From positions 310,001-374,000 of the forward strand of contig CP124529.1 in NCBI GenBank assembly GCA_029953615.1: 64,000 nt of DNA, written 5' to 3'. Positions 8,119 to 23,892 of this stretch are shown here, one piece after another (within the stretch, counting starts at the first letter, position 1; the number at the start of each line of letters is the position of its first letter). Position numbers and translations under genes: made by a program. Under the pieces are notes generated by a model that saw nothing but the letters and a program-made list of their open reading frames with translations, was not told the DNA's origin and did no database searches. Source of the DNA: Pseudomonas putida. GTDB lineage: Bacteria > Pseudomonadota > Gammaproteobacteria > Pseudomonadales > Pseudomonadaceae.

Positions 8119-10330
8119 TCAAGCGGGTTTCATTATCAGAACCCCAAGTGGCGGCAGGTTCAGGGCCAGCGACTGCGGCTGGCCATGGCTGGCTATCTCG
8201 TCACTCTGCACAACCCCCAGGTTGCCGACATTCGACCCGGCATACAGCTCGGCATCGCTGTTCAGCAGCTCCTGCCAGCGTTCGCCGAACGGCACGCCAA
8301 TGCGATAGCCCTCGCGCGGCACCGGGGTGAAGTTGGCCACCACCAGCACCGGCTCGCCACTGCTGCTCCAGCGCAGCCAGGCGTACACGCTGTTCTGGGC
8401 ATCATCACCGATCAGCCACTGGAAGCCCTGCGGCTGACAATCCTGTTCATGCAGCGCTGGTATATCCCGGTACAGCCGGTTGAGGTCGCTGACCAGGCGC
8501 TGCACCCCCTGGTGCTCAGGGTACTGCAGCAGGTACCAGTCCAGCTCGCCATCGTGGTCCCACTCACGCCACTGGCCGAACTCACAGCCCATGAACAGCA
8601 GCTTCTTGCCCGGATGCGCCCACATGAAGGTGAGGTAGGCGCGCAGGTTGGCGAACTTCTGCCAGCGGTCGCCGGGCATCTTGTCGATCAGCGAATGCTT
8701 GCCGTGCACCACTTCGTCATGGGAGATGGGCAGGATGAAGTGCTCGGAATAGGCATAGATGAGCCCGAAGCTCATCTCGTTGTGGTGGTAGGTCCGGTGC
8801 ACCGGGTCGTTCTGGATGTAATGCAAGGTGTCGTGCATCCAGCCCATGTTCCACTTGTAGGCAAAGCCCAGGCCGCCCTGTTGGGTCGGCTGGCTGACGC
8901 CGGGCCAGGCGGTGGATTCCTCGGCGATGATCAGCGCGCCCGGGGCCTCATGGGCCGCCACGCCGTTGAGGTGGCGGATGAAGTCGATGGCCTCCAGGGT
9001 TCTCGCGCCCGCCATGGCGGTTGGGCACCCATTCGCCGGCCTTGCGCGAATAGTCACGGTACAGCATCGAGGCCACCGCATCCACGCGCAGGCCGTCGAT
9101 GTGGAAGTGCTTCAGCCAGTGCAGCGCCGAGGCCATCATGAAGCCGCGCACTTCGTTGCGGCCAAGGTTGTAGATCAGCGTGTTCCAGTCCTGGTGGTAG
9201 CCCTCCAGGGGATTGTCGTATTCGTACAGGGCGGTGCCGTCGAAACGCGCCAGGCCGTGTTCGTCGGTGGGGAAATGCGCCGGTACCCAGTCCAGCAGCA
9301 CACCGATACCGCCTTGGTGGCAGGCGTCGATGAAGGCGGCAAAATCCTCGGCGCTGCCGTAGCGCGAGGTGGGCGCGAACAGCGACAGCGGCTGGTAACC
9401 CCAGGAGCCGCCGAACGGGTGCTCCATGATCGGCAGCAGTTCGATGTGGGTGAAGCCCAGCTCCTGAACGTACGGCACCAGGCGCTCGGCCAGCTCGCGC
9501 CAGTTGTAATAGCGCCCGACCTCGCCCGCCTCATCCAGCTCGCAGCGCCACGACCCCGGGTGCAGTTCGTAGATCGACAGCGGCGCGCTATAGGCATGAC
9601 GCTGCGCGCGTTGCGCCATCCAGTCGTGGTCCTGCCAGTCGTGGCTGAGCGCCCCCGCTACCTTGGAGGCGGTGCTCGGCGGCAGTTCGGTGGCGCGCGC
9701 CAGCGGGTCGGCCTTCAGCGGCAGGATGCCGTCCTTGCCCAGCACCTCGAACTTGTAGGTTTCACCCACGCCCAGGCGCGGCACGAACAGCTCCCACACC
9801 CCGGCGCTGTGGCGCAGGCGCATGGGGTGACGACGGCCATCCCAGTTGTTGAAGTCACCTACCACCGACACCCGCCGGGCGTTCGGCGCCCATACCGAGA
9901 AACACACGCCGTCGACGCCATCGACCTGGATGGGTTGAGCGCCGAAGCGTCCGGACAGGTCGCGATGGTTGCCTTCGGCGAACAGGTAAAGGTCCATGTC
10001 GCCCAGTTGCGGGCCGAAGCTGTAGGGGTCTTCGGTAATCTGCTCGCCACCGGCCCAGCCGATCTGCAGCAGGTAGGGGTGCGCCTCATCGAGGTGCGCG
10101 GTGAACAACCCGGGCAGGCTGCCCTGCTCCATTTCGGCGAGCATGCGCCCGTCATGCCGGGCCAGAATGCGCACATTCAGGGCATTGGGCAGGAACGCGC
10201 GGATCACCTGCCCGCGCGTACCATCGCCATGGGGGCCGAGTACCGAAAATGGATCGGCGTGCTCGGCGCGGGCCAGGGCGTCGAGGTCCCGTTGCCGAAG
10301 GCCGCCGTTTTCACGCGTGGTTGCATTCAT
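8119..10330 (-). CDS. glgB: 1,4-alpha-glucan branching enzyme, interrupted by one frameshift
   Basis: Two overlapping reading frames together make a complete ~736-residue GlgB (GH13_9), which forms alpha-1,6 branches in glycogen. The upstream frame (10330 down to about 8998) holds CBM48 ([13 protein letters not shown] near residue 130), [14 protein letters not shown] and the nucleophile segment [12 protein letters not shown] near 411. The second frame (to the TGA at 8119-8121) resumes with [11 protein letters not shown], the acid segment [10 protein letters not shown] near 466 and [12 protein letters not shown]. The break is at GGG 8997-8999 (CCC on the coding strand), where the family sequence needs two C; one extra base restores nothing else. 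It abuts the treS stop directly (ATG right after TAG). Confidence 0.85.
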
Positions 10331-13648
<3,318 letters not shown>

Positions 13649-13690
13649 GTGCGACTCCTTTCATTTCTGCGGGACCGTGTTGCCTGGTTT

Positions 13691-13848
13691 TGGGGCTGCT
13701 GTGCAGCCCATCGCCGGCAAGCCAGCTCCCACAGGTTTTGTGCAGGTATCACAGGCAGCACCAGGCCTGTAATGGGTATGCAAACTCACAACAGACGCCA
13801 GCCCCTGTGGGAGCTGGCTTGCCGGCGATGGGCCGCAAAGCGGCCCCC
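13691..13848. repeat. REPIN, 'CCGGCAAGCCAGCTC' type with long loop
   Basis: Inverted REP units with outer arms GGGGCTGCTGTGCAGCCCAT (13692) and GGGCCGCAAAGCGGCCCCC (13830-13848), and about 70 bases between units. It separates glgE from treS on the same strand. Confidence 0.9.
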
Positions 13849-13861
13849 CGGTTCTCAAGCC

Positions 13862-15881
13862 CTAACGGGCCTTTTCGATACGCCAGATACCGAACGGCAG
13901 GTGCCAGGGTTCGATGCGCATCCATTGGGTCTTGCCGTACCACGACCAGCGGTGGCCGTTCATCAAATCCTCGCCATGGGTTTCGGCGTTGTCGTCAAGC
14001 CCAAGCTCCCACAGCGGCAGCTCGAAATGCGCCTCCTGGGCGTTATGCGGGTCGAGGCTGACTGCCACCAGAATGTAGTTGTCGCGCTCGGGCGTGCGCT
14101 TGGCGAAGTACAGGATGTTGTCGTTCCAGCAGTTGAAGAACGCCACGCCCAGGTGAGTCTGCAGTGCCGGGTTCTGCCGGCGAATGCGGTTGAGCTGGGC
14201 GATCTCGGCAATGATGTTGCCCGGCTGGGTGTAATCGCGCGGGCGGATCTCGTACTTCTCCGAGTCCAGGTACTCCTCCTTGCCCGGCAAAGCCGCCGCC
14301 TCGCACAGTTCGAAGCCCGAATACATGCCCCACAAGCCCGACCCCATGGTTGCCAGGGCGGCCCGGACAAGAAAGCCGGCGCGCCCGGAATGCTGCAGGA
14401 AGAATGGGTTGATGTCCGGCGTGTTGACGAAGAAGTTGGGCCGGTAGCATTGGCTCCAGGGCGGCTGGTTGAGTTGTTCGAAGTACTCGCGCAACTCTTG
14501 CTTGGTATTGCGCCAGGTGAAATAGGTGTAGCTCTGCGCGTAGCCGACCTTGCCCAGGCGCGCCATCATCGCCGGCTTGGTGAACGCCTCGGCGAGGAAG
14601 ATCACGTCCGGGTAGTGGCTGCGCACATTGGCGATCAGCCATTGCCAGAACGGCAGTGGCTTGGTGTGCGGGTTATCGACGCGGAAGGTCTTCACCCCCT
14701 CCTCGACCCAGCCGATGATCACGTCGCGCAAGGCCAGCCACAGGCCTGGCACCGCATCGGGGGCATAGAAGTCGACGTTGACGATGTCCTGGTACTTCTT
14801 CGGCGGGTTTTCGGCGTAGCGGATGGTGCCATCCGGGCGCCAGCTGAACCAGCCAGGGTGTTCCTGCAGCCACGGGTGATCCTGGGAGCACTGGATGGCG
14901 AAGTCCAGGGCGATTTCCAGGCCGTGCTGGGCGGCTGCCGAGACCAGACGGCGAAAATCTTCCCGGCTGCCCAGCTGCGGGTGAATGGCGTCATGGCCGC
15001 CCTCCGGACTGCCGATGGCATACGGGCTGCCGGGGTCGCCGGGCTGGGCCTGCAGGGAATTGTTGCGGCCCTTGCGGTGCTTGGTGCCAATCGGGTGGAT
15101 GGGCGGGAAATACAGCACATCGAAGCCCATGTCGCGGATCATCGGCAAGCGTTGGTGCACATCATTGAAGGTGCCGTGGCGCTCGGGGCTGTCGGTGCAA
15201 GAGCGCGGGAACAGCTCGTACCAGCTGGCGAACTGCGCGGCCGGGCGATCCACATCCAACGGGTACTCGATGCTGCGGGTCAGGTAGCTGCGGTGCTCGG
15301 CTTCGGCCATCAGCCGTGTGGTCTCGGCCCCCAGGAACAAGGCGACCTGGTCGTCTTCAGTGAGACTCGGCAGCCGGTCGGCGAGCGCTCGCAACTGGTC
15401 GCGCAAGGCACCGCCGCTCAGCTCGATACCCTTGCCAAGCAGCAGGCGCCCTTCTTCGAGCTCGAGCCTGATGTCGACGCCGGCCTGGTACTTTTATCTC
15501 CAGGTCGTGGCAATAGGTGGCAAAGGGGTCGATCCAGGCCTCGATGCTGAACAGGTGCGGGCCGATTTCGGTGGGTATTAACTCGGCCAGCCACAGGTCG
15601 TTGCCCGCCGGGGTCATCGGCACGCAATGAATGCGCCGGCTGCCGGCCTGGCGCCAGTTCAGCATCACCGCCATGCGGTCGTGGCCGTCGCTGAATACCT
15701 TGCTGCTGACCGCAACCGGCTGGTTGCTGATGGCCTTGGCCGCGAATGCGCCGCCTTCGAGCACCGGCTGGGTGTCTTCGATGACAATGCGCGGCGCCAG
15801 CAGGGCCTGGGACAGGCTGATGACCTGGTCCGGGTGGTCATTGGCCATGGGCACGCTTTCGAAGGGCTCTTTCAGAGACAT
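13862..15881 (-). CDS. glgE: Alpha-1,4-glucan:maltose-1-phosphate maltosyltransferase, interrupted by one frameshift
   Basis: Two frames together give a ~672-residue GlgE (GH13_3), which adds maltosyl units from maltose-1-phosphate to glucan. The N-terminal frame (from 15881) carries the beta-rich domain up to ATYCHDLEIK. The second frame continues with LRDQLRALADRLP, SWYELFPRS, FPPIHPIGTKHRKG, VKTFRVDNPHTKP near residue 397 (catalytic Asp) and IFLAEAFT near 425. The break is the TTTT at 15492-15495 (AAAA on the coding strand), where one A too many turns KYQAGVD into KVPGRRR. Start MSLKEP has GGGAG about 11 bases upstream; MANDHP (15848) is an alternative. Without frameshift correction the product loses the catalytic barrel. 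Confidence 0.85.
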
Positions 15882-16022
15882 CAGGCCTTGCTCCCTTGGG
15901 CTGGTGGCAGTAAGGGTTCAGAGCCATGCGCAGGCGCGGGGGTTCAAAAAAATTGAGCGAACGGCAGCTGCCAGGTGTCGAAGCCTGCAGCACCTCTTCA
16001 ATTACCCACGCGAGGTCAGGCC

Positions 16023-16184
16023 ATGAACATTCCCATTCCACCGGAGACGCCCGATCCCAACATCGACGACCCGAGCCTGCCGCCACCGGTGCCGGAAGAG
16101 GACCCGGACGAGCTGCCGATCAAGCCGACCGTGCCGCCGACGGTGGGTGACCCACCAAGCCAGGAGCCACCGGTGAAGGGTTAA
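16023..16184 (+). CDS. Proline-rich 53-residue protein, unknown
   Basis: Encodes 53 residues, about one third proline, strongly acidic in the middle (PEEDPDELP) with repeated P-P/P-x-P spacing and no hydrophobic core, so probably disordered. A fair RBS (CGAGGTCAGGCC) precedes the ATG, and codon use resembles its neighbours. It lies head-to-head with glgE (141 bases between starts), so it may share a regulatory region. I recognise no function. Confidence 0.55.
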   Translation: MNIPIPPETPDPNIDDPSLPPPVPEEDPDELPIKPTVPPTVGDPPSQEPPVKG

Positions 16185-16210
16185 GGGTAGACCAGGATCT
16201 TGTGCTGACA

Positions 16211-16312
16211 GGGCCGGCCTCTTCGCGGGCACGCCCGCTCCCACAGGTATTTCACAGTGCCCCAGGGCAGTGAAGTACCTGTGGGAGCGGGCGTGCCCGC
16301 GAAAGGGCCGGA
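16211..16312. repeat. REPIN, 'GCGGGCACGCCCGCTCCCACA' family
   Basis: Inverted units TTCGCGGGCACGCCCGCTCC (16222) and reverse complement (about 16281-16302) between convergent genes. Confidence 0.9.
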
Positions 16313-16324
16313 GCAGCCAACGCA

Positions 16325-18007
16325 TCAACCAGCAGTAACCGCCGAGATCTCCGCCACACTGATCTCGCGCATGCGGAACTTCTGCACCTTGCCGGTCACC
16401 GTCATCGGGAACTCGTCGACGAAACGGATATGCCGCGGCACCTTGAAATGCGCGATGCGCGCCTTGCACCACGCCTGCAACTCCTCGACCGTGGCGCTGT
16501 GCCCCGGATGCAGCTTGATCCAGGCGACGATCTCTTCGCCATACCGGCTGCACGGAATGCCGATCACCTGCGCATCAGCCACCGCCGGGTGGGTGTAGAA
16601 GAACTCCTCCAGCTCACGCGGGTAGATGTTCTCGCCACCGCGAATGATCATGTCCTTGTTGCGCCCGACGATGCGCACATAGCCCTGCTCGTCCATCATC
16701 GCCAGGTCGCCCGAATGCATCCAGCCGGCCGGGTCGATGGCCTCCGCCGTGGCCTGCGGGTTGTCCCAGTAGCCGAGCATCACGCTGTAGCCACGGGTGC
16801 ATAGCTCGCCGATCTGCCCGCGCGGGACGATGCAGCCGTCGGCGTCCACGACCTTGTTCTCCAGTTGCGGTTGGGTACGGCCAACGCTGGTCACACGCAG
16901 CTCCAGGTCGTCGTCCGGGCCGGTCTGCAGCGATACCGGGCTGGTCTCGGTCATGCCGTAGGCAATCTGCACTTCGGCCATGTGCAGCTGGTCGATGACC
17001 CGGCGCATCACCTCGATCGGACAGGTGGCGCCGGCCATGATGCCGCTGCGCAAGGTGGACAGATCCACGTGTGCTCGCAAAGGGTGGTCGAGCATGGCAA
17101 TAAACATGGTCGGCACGCCATAGAGAATGCTGGCGCGCTCTTCGGCCACGGCGCGCAGGGTGAGCTCGGCGTCGAAGGCGTCGTTGGGGTAGATCATGGT
17201 GCTGCCATGGGTGATGCAGCCGAGGTTGGCCATGACCATGCCGAAGCAGTGGTACAGCGGCACCGGGATCACCATGCGGTCAGCTGCGCTCAGGCCCAGG
17301 CTTTCGCCGACCATGAAGCCGTTGTTGAGAATGTTGTAGTGGCTGAGCGTGGCGCCCTTCGGCGCGCCGGTGGTGCCGGAGGTGTACTGGATGTTTACCG
17401 GCTGGTCGAACTGCAGGCTCTGCTGGCGTGCCGCATAGGCCGCGGTCGAGGTCTGCCCTGCCCGCCCGGCCAGCGCTTGCCAAGGCAGGAAGCCTGCCGG
17501 CGGGTTGGCGGCCAGGCTGACCACACCGCGCAGCTCGGGCAGCCGTGCACTGGCCATTTCGCCCGGGGTGGCACTGGCCAGCTCCGGTGCCAGTTCCTGG
17601 ACCATGGCGTGGTAGTCGGACGTCTTGAAGGCATCGGCACACACCAGCCAACGGCAGCCAGACTGGCGCAACACGTATTCCAGCTCGCCCACGCGATAGG
17701 CCGGGTTGATGTTGACCAGGATGGCACCGACCTTGGCGCTGGCCAGCTGCAGGATGCACCACTGGGCGCAGTTGGGTGACCAGATGCCCACCCTGTCACC
17801 TGTATTCACGCCCAGGGCCATCAAGGCACGGGCATGCACCTCGACCTGTTCGGCCAGCTGCCGCCAGCTGTAACGCAGGCCCTGGTGGCGCGACACCAGG
17901 GCCTCGCCATCGGCACAACGGGCCACGGTAGCGTCGAAGGCCTGGCCGATAGTCTGGGTCAGCAAGGCTTGGTCCTGACGACCGCGGGTATAGCTTGGTT
18001 GACTCAT
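16325..18007 (-). CDS. AMP-forming acyl-CoA synthetase of the leucine/isovalerate locus
   Basis: 560-residue ANL-superfamily ligase that activates a carboxylic acid to its CoA thioester via acyl-AMP. Motifs: [16 protein letters not shown] near residue 207 (P-loop), YGMTETSP near 340, [16 protein letters not shown] near 430, [16 protein letters not shown] near 450 (hinge and A8), and GKVQK lysine near the end. MSQPSYT at 18007 is preferred to an upstream ATG because AAGGGA precedes it. Divergent from liuABCD with palindromic operators between them. Substrate is inferred as a branched-chain or medium-chain acid; acetoacetate or isovalerate are possible. Confidence 0.85.
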   Translation of the reverse strand: MSQPSYTRGRQDQALLTQTIGQAFDATVARCADGEALVSRHQGLRYSWRQLAEQVEVHARALMALGVNTGDRVGIWSPNCAQWCILQLASAKVGAILVNINPAYRVGELEYVLRQSGCRWLVCADAFKTSDYHAMVQELAPELASATPGEMASARLPELRGVVSLAANPPAGFLPWQALAGRAGQTSTAAYAARQQSLQFDQPVNIQYTSGTTGAPKGATLSHYNILNNGFMVGESLGLSAADRMVIPVPLYHCFGMVMANLGCITHGSTMIYPNDAFDAELTLRAVAEERASILYGVPTMFIAMLDHPLRAHVDLSTLRSGIMAGATCPIEVMRRVIDQLHMAEVQIAYGMTETSPVSLQTGPDDDLELRVTSVGRTQPQLENKVVDADGCIVPRGQIGELCTRGYSVMLGYWDNPQATAEAIDPAGWMHSGDLAMMDEQGYVRIVGRNKDMIIRGGENIYPRELEEFFYTHPAVADAQVIGIPCSRYGEEIVAWIKLHPGHSATVEELQAWCKARIAHFKVPRHIRFVDEFPMTVTGKVQKFRMREISVAEISAVTAG

Positions 18008-18071
18008 GGGTGTCCCTTCTTGTGGTTGTTCTGGGCACGACTGAAGCAAGCGGGGAATACTCTGGCGCAGA

Positions 18072-18137
18072 TTTACGTTTACGTAAAGGTGATGAGTCGA
18101 TTGACAGTGGCCGCCTGCAGGTTTACGTTAACGTAAA
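18072..18137. promoter_or_regulatory. Tandem LiuR-like operators in the liu divergent promoter
   Basis: Two 16-mers exactly 50 bp apart: TTTACGTTTACGTAAA (18072-18087) and the perfect palindrome TTTACGTTAACGTAAA (18122-18137). A -35-like TTGACA lies at 18101-18106, and the second operator overlaps its expected -10 (TACGTT, 18124). The sites resemble operators described for LiuR, the MerR-family regulator of leucine catabolism in gammaproteobacteria. The regulator gene itself is not in the window. Five-helical-turn spacing suggests cooperative binding (inference). Confidence 0.65.
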
Positions 18138-18165
18138 GGTGAAAACGACACCCCTCAGGCTTGAC

Positions 18166-18271
18166 GCCGAACCCTGTGGGAGCGGGCGTGCCCGCGAATG
18201 CGATCACTCAGGCAATGACGGTGGTCCTGCTGACGCATTCGCGGGCACGCCCGCTCCCACAGGGTCCGGCG
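18166..18271. repeat. REPIN, 'GCGGGCACGCCCGCTCCCACA' family, inverted order
   Basis: Near-perfect 38-bp arms: CGCCGAACCCTGTGGGAGCG (18166) through CGCGAATGCG, mirrored by CGCATTCGCGGGCACGCCCG through CCGGCG (18234-18271). It falls inside the leader between the operators and liuA, so the liuA mRNA likely carries this hairpin. Confidence 0.9.
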
Positions 18272-18328
18272 CCAGATCCATGAACCATGGGTGTTTCCCA
18301 TATTCCAAGAACAACAAGGTGCCCCAGC

Positions 18329-19492
18329 ATGCATTACCCCACCCTGAACTTCGCCCTGGGCGAAACCATCGACATGCTCCGCGACCAGGTGCGCACCTTC
18401 GTCGCCGCCGAACTGGCCCCGCGCGCCGCGCAAATCGACCACGACAACCTGTTCCCCGCCGACATGTGGCGCAAGTTCGGCGACATGGGCCTGCTGGGCA
18501 TCACCGTACCAGAAGAATACGGCGGCGCCGGCCTGGGCTACCTGGCGCACGTGGTGTCGATGGAAGAAATCAGCCGTGGCTCGGCCTCGGTGGCGTTGTC
18601 CTATGGCGCCCACTCCAACCTCTGCGTCAACCAGATCAACCGCAATGGCAACCACGAGCAGAAGCTCAAGTACCTGCCCAAGCTGATCAGCGGCGAGCAC
18701 ATCGGCGCCCTGGCCATGAGCGAGCCCAACGCCGGTTCCGACGTGGTATCGATGAAACTGCGCGCGGAAAAGCGCGGCGACCACTACGTGCTCAACGGCA
18801 GCAAGACCTGGATCACCAACGGCCCCGACGCCAACACCTACGTGATCTACGCCAAGACCGACCTGGACAAGGGCGCGCACGGCATTACCGCGTTCATCGT
18901 CGAGCGTGACTGGAAAGGCTTCAGCCGCAGCAACAAGTTCGACAAGCTGGGCATGCGTGGCTCCAACACCTGCGAGCTGTTCTTCGACGGCGTCGAAGTG
19001 CCGGAAGAAAACATCCTCGGCCAGCTCAACGGTGGCGTGCGCGTGCTGATGAGCGGCCTGGACTACGAGCGCGTGGTGCTGTCGGGCGGCCCGACCGGCA
19101 TCATGCAAAGCTGCATGGACCTGGTGGTGCCCTACATCCACGACCGCAAGCAGTTCGGCCAGAGCATCGGCGAATTCCAGCTGATCCAGGGCAAGATCGC
19201 CGATATGTACACCCAGCTCAACGCCAGCCGCGCCTACCTGTATGCCGTGGCCCAGGCCTGCGACCGTGGCGAGACCACCCGCAAGGACGCCGCCGGGGTG
19301 ATCCTGTACACCGCCGAACGCGCCACGCAAATGGCCCTGGAGGCGATCCAGATTCTCGGCGGCAATGGTTATATCAACGAATTCCCGGCCGGCCGCCTGC
19401 TGCGCGACGCCAAGCTGTACGAGATCGGTGCCGGCACCAGCGAAATCCGCCGGATGCTGATCGGTCGCGAACTGTTCAACGAAACCCGCTGA
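18329..19492 (+). CDS. liuA: Isovaleryl-CoA dehydrogenase
   Basis: 387-residue FAD acyl-CoA dehydrogenase converting isovaleryl-CoA to 3-methylcrotonyl-CoA in leucine breakdown. Signatures: [17 protein letters not shown] near residue 55, [13 protein letters not shown] near 130, [17 protein letters not shown] near 170. [12 protein letters not shown] near 243 holds the Glu used as catalytic base in this subfamily, and the usual C-terminal Glu site is replaced ([13 protein letters not shown]), which separates it from short-chain enzymes. Start at MHYPTLNF because AAGGTG is 8 bases upstream; an upstream ATG (18287) lacks an RBS. First gene of liuABCD. Confidence 0.95.
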   Translation: MHYPTLNFALGETIDMLRDQVRTFVAAELAPRAAQIDHDNLFPADMWRKFGDMGLLGITVPEEYGGAGLGYLAHVVSMEEISRGSASVALSYGAHSNLCVNQINRNGNHEQKLKYLPKLISGEHIGALAMSEPNAGSDVVSMKLRAEKRGDHYVLNGSKTWITNGPDANTYVIYAKTDLDKGAHGITAFIVERDWKGFSRSNKFDKLGMRGSNTCELFFDGVEVPEENILGQLNGGVRVLMSGLDYERVVLSGGPTGIMQSCMDLVVPYIHDRKQFGQSIGEFQLIQGKIADMYTQLNASRAYLYAVAQACDRGETTRKDAAGVILYTAERATQMALEAIQILGGNGYINEFPAGRLLRDAKLYEIGAGTSEIRRMLIGRELFNETR

Positions 19493-19511
19493 GCACAGGG
19501 GACGGGCGCAC

Positions 19512-21119
<1,608 letters not shown>

Positions 21120-21121
21120 CC

Positions 21122-21937
21122 ATGAGCGATTTCAGCACCCTCGAAGTGATCCGCGACCCGCGCGGTTTCGCCACCCTGTGGCTGAGCCGCGAGGACAAGA
21201 ACAACGCCTTCAACGCGCAGATGATCCGCGAACTGATCGTCGCCCTCGACCAGCTGGCCGAGGACGCCAGCCTGCGCTTTGTGCTGTTGCGCGGCCGTGG
21301 CCGACACTTCAGCGCCGGCGCCGACCTGGCCTGGATGCAGCAGTCGGCGCAGCTGGACTTCAACACCAACCTGGATGATGCCCGCGAGCTGGGCGAGCTG
21401 ATGTACGCCCTGCACCGCCTCAAGGCGCCGACCCTGGCCGTGGTGCAAGGCGCGGCCTTTGGCGGCGCGCTGGGCCTGATCAGCTGCTGCGACATGGCCA
21501 TCGGTGCCGAGGACGCCCAGCTGTGCCTGTCGGAAGTGCGCATCGGCCTGGCCCCGGCAGTGATCAGCCCGTTCGTGGTCAAGGCCATCGGTGAGCGCGC
21601 CGCACGCCGCTATGCCCTTACTGCCGAGCGTTTCAGCGGCGTGCGGGCCCGCGAACTGGGCCTGCTGGCCGAGGTGTACCCGGCCAGCGAACTGGACGCC
21701 CAGGTCGAAGCCTGGGTGACCAACCTGCTGCAGAACAGCCCGCAAGCACTGCGCGCCACCAAGGACCTGCTGCGCGAAGTGGACGACGGCGAACTCAGCC
21801 CGGCCCTGCGCCGCTACTGCGAAAATACCATTGCCCGTATCCGCGTCAGCGCCGAAGGCCAGGAGGGCCTGCGCGCCTTCCTGGAAAAACGTCGCCCCGC
21901 CTGGCAAACCGACGACAAGAAGGAGCCGCGCCCATGA
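21122..21937 (+). CDS. liuC: Methylglutaconyl-CoA hydratase (enoyl-CoA hydratase family)
   Basis: 271-residue crotonase-fold enzyme hydrating 3-methylglutaconyl-CoA to HMG-CoA. Shows GRGRHFSAGADLAWM near residue 62 (oxyanion segment) and VQGAAFGGALGLISCCDMAI near 110, with LSEVRIGLAPAVISPFV near 138 carrying the catalytic Glu. Start MSDFSTL lies directly after the liuB stop; its end overlaps liuD by 4 bases. The family also includes geranyl-pathway hydratases, but the liu context favours leucine. The final step enzyme, HMG-CoA lyase (LiuE), is not encoded here. Confidence 0.92.
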   Translation: MSDFSTLEVIRDPRGFATLWLSREDKNNAFNAQMIRELIVALDQLAEDASLRFVLLRGRGRHFSAGADLAWMQQSAQLDFNTNLDDARELGELMYALHRLKAPTLAVVQGAAFGGALGLISCCDMAIGAEDAQLCLSEVRIGLAPAVISPFVVKAIGERAARRYALTAERFSGVRARELGLLAEVYPASELDAQVEAWVTNLLQNSPQALRATKDLLREVDDGELSPALRRYCENTIARIRVSAEGQEGLRAFLEKRRPAWQTDDKKEPRP

Positions 21938-23886
21938 GCCGCCCCGCTTTGACCACCCTGCTGGTTGCCAACCGCGGCGAAATCGCCTGCCGGGTTATGC
22001 GCACTGCCAAGGCCATGGGCCTGACCACTGTCGCCGTGCACAGCGCCACCGACCGTGACGCCCGGCACAGCCGCGAAGCGGATATCCGTGTCGACCTCGG
22101 CGGCACCAAGGCCGCCGACAGCTACCTGCTGGTCGACAAGCTGCTGGCCGCCGCCAAGGCCAGCGGCGCCCAGGCCATCCATCCGGGTTATGGCTTCCTG
22201 TCCGAGAACGCAGGCTTTGCCCGCGCCATCGAAGAGGCCGGGCTGATCTTCCTCGGCCCACCGGCCAGCGCCATCGACGCCATGGGCAGCAAGTCGGCGG
22301 CCAAGGCGCTGATGGAAGCCGCTGGCGTGCCGCTGGTGCCGGGTTACCACGGCGAAGCCCAGGACCTGGACACCTTCCGCACCGCCGCCGAACGTATTGG
22401 CTACCCGGTACTGCTCAAGGCCAGCGCCGGCGGCGGTGGCAAGGGCATGAAAGTGGTCGAGGAAGAAAGCCAGCTGGCCGATGCCCTGGCCTCGGCCCAG
22501 CGTGAGGCTCAGTCATCGTTCGGCGATGCGCGCATGCTGGTGGAAAAGTACGTGCTCAAGCCGCGCCACGTGGAAATCCAGGTATTCGCCGACCAGCACG
22601 GCAACTGCCTGTACCTCAACGAGCGTGACTGTTCGATCCAGCGCCGTCACCAGAAGGTGGTGGAAGAAGCCCCTGCGCCAGGCCTGTCAGCAGAATTGCG
22701 CCGGGCCATGGGTGAGGCGGCAGTACGCGCGGCCCAGGCTATCGGCTACGTGGGCGCCGGCACCGTGGAATTCCTGCTCGATGCCCGTGGCGAATTCTTC
22801 TTCATGGAGATGAACACCCGGCTGCAGGTGGAGCACCCGGTCACCGAGGCCATTACCGGTCTCGACCTGGTGGCCTGGCAGATTCGTGTGGCCTGCGGCG
22901 AGGCCCTGCCGATCACCCAGGAACAGGTGCCGCTGATCGGTCACGCCATCGAAGTGCGCCTGTATGCCGAGGACCCGGCCAACGAATTCCTGCCCGCGAC
23001 CGGCACGCTGACGCTGTACCGCGAGTCGGCAGCCGGCGAAGGCCGCCGGGTGGACAGCGGGGTCAGCGAAGGTGATGTGGTGTCGCCGTTCTACGACCCG
23101 ATGCTGGGCAAGCTGATCGCCTGGGGTGAAGACCGCGAGCAGGCGCGCCTGCGCTTGCTGGCCATGCTCGACGAGTTTGCCATTGGCGGGTTGAAGACCA
23201 ACATTGCCTTCCTGCGTCGCATTCTCGCCCACCCGGCGTTTGCTGCAGCGGAGCTGGATACCGGGTTCATTCCGCGTCATCAGGAGGTTTTGCTGCCCGC
23301 GCCTCAAGCGCTGCCGGCAGGCTTCTGGGAAGCCGCGGCCGAGGCCTGGTTGCAGGGCCAGGCCGCACACCAGCGAGACGACGACCGCAGTTCGCCGTGG
23401 GCCGAACGCAACGGCCTGCGCCTGGGCCTGCCGGCGCGCAGCAGCCTGCACCTGATCAGTGGCGGGCAGGACCAGGCGGTTGCCCTGGAGCGCAGCGCTG
23501 CGTCTACCTGGCAACTGGTGGGCGAGCAGTTGGTGCATGACCAGGCGGGCGTGCGTCGCCAGCATCTGGCGATCCGCCGCGGTGGCACGCTGTACTTGCA
23601 CTGGGACGGCGAGATGCACGCCATCGAAGCCTTCGACCCGATTGCCGAGGCCGAGGCCAGCCACAGCCACCAGGGCGGCCTGGGCGCGCCCATGAACGGC
23701 AGCATTGTGCGCGTGCTGGTTGAACCGGGGCAGGTGGTGGAAGCGGGTACGCCGCTGGTGGTGCTGGAGGCCATGAAGATGGAACACAGCATTCGCGCGC
23801 CGCATGGCGGCACGGTGAAGGCGTTGTTCTGTCAGGAAGGGGATATGGTCAGCGAAGGGACGGTGCTGGTCGAACTGGCGGAATAA
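21934..23886 (+). CDS. liuD: Methylcrotonyl-CoA carboxylase, biotin carboxylase/BCCP (alpha) subunit
   Basis: 650 residues. N-terminal biotin carboxylase (LVANRGEIACRVMRTAKAMG near residue 10; ATP-grasp glycine loop KASAGGGGKGMK near 160; VEIQVFADQHGN near 213; FMEMNTRLQVEHPVTEAITG near 290), a middle BT linker, and a C-terminal biotinyl domain with EAMKMEHS, biotin Lys about 615. Catalyses ATP-dependent carboxylation of biotin for LiuB. ATGA overlap with liuC. Ends the liu operon; a REPIN follows. Confidence 0.95.
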   Translation: MSRPALTTLLVANRGEIACRVMRTAKAMGLTTVAVHSATDRDARHSREADIRVDLGGTKAADSYLLVDKLLAAAKASGAQAIHPGYGFLSENAGFARAIEEAGLIFLGPPASAIDAMGSKSAAKALMEAAGVPLVPGYHGEAQDLDTFRTAAERIGYPVLLKASAGGGGKGMKVVEEESQLADALASAQREAQSSFGDARMLVEKYVLKPRHVEIQVFADQHGNCLYLNERDCSIQRRHQKVVEEAPAPGLSAELRRAMGEAAVRAAQAIGYVGAGTVEFLLDARGEFFFMEMNTRLQVEHPVTEAITGLDLVAWQIRVACGEALPITQEQVPLIGHAIEVRLYAEDPANEFLPATGTLTLYRESAAGEGRRVDSGVSEGDVVSPFYDPMLGKLIAWGEDREQARLRLLAMLDEFAIGGLKTNIAFLRRILAHPAFAAAELDTGFIPRHQEVLLPAPQALPAGFWEAAAEAWLQGQAAHQRDDDRSSPWAERNGLRLGLPARSSLHLISGGQDQAVALERSAASTWQLVGEQLVHDQAGVRRQHLAIRRGGTLYLHWDGEMHAIEAFDPIAEAEASHSHQGGLGAPMNGSIVRVLVEPGQVVEAGTPLVVLEAMKMEHSIRAPHGGTVKALFCQEGDMVSEGTVLVELAE

Positions 23887-23892
23887 GGGTAC

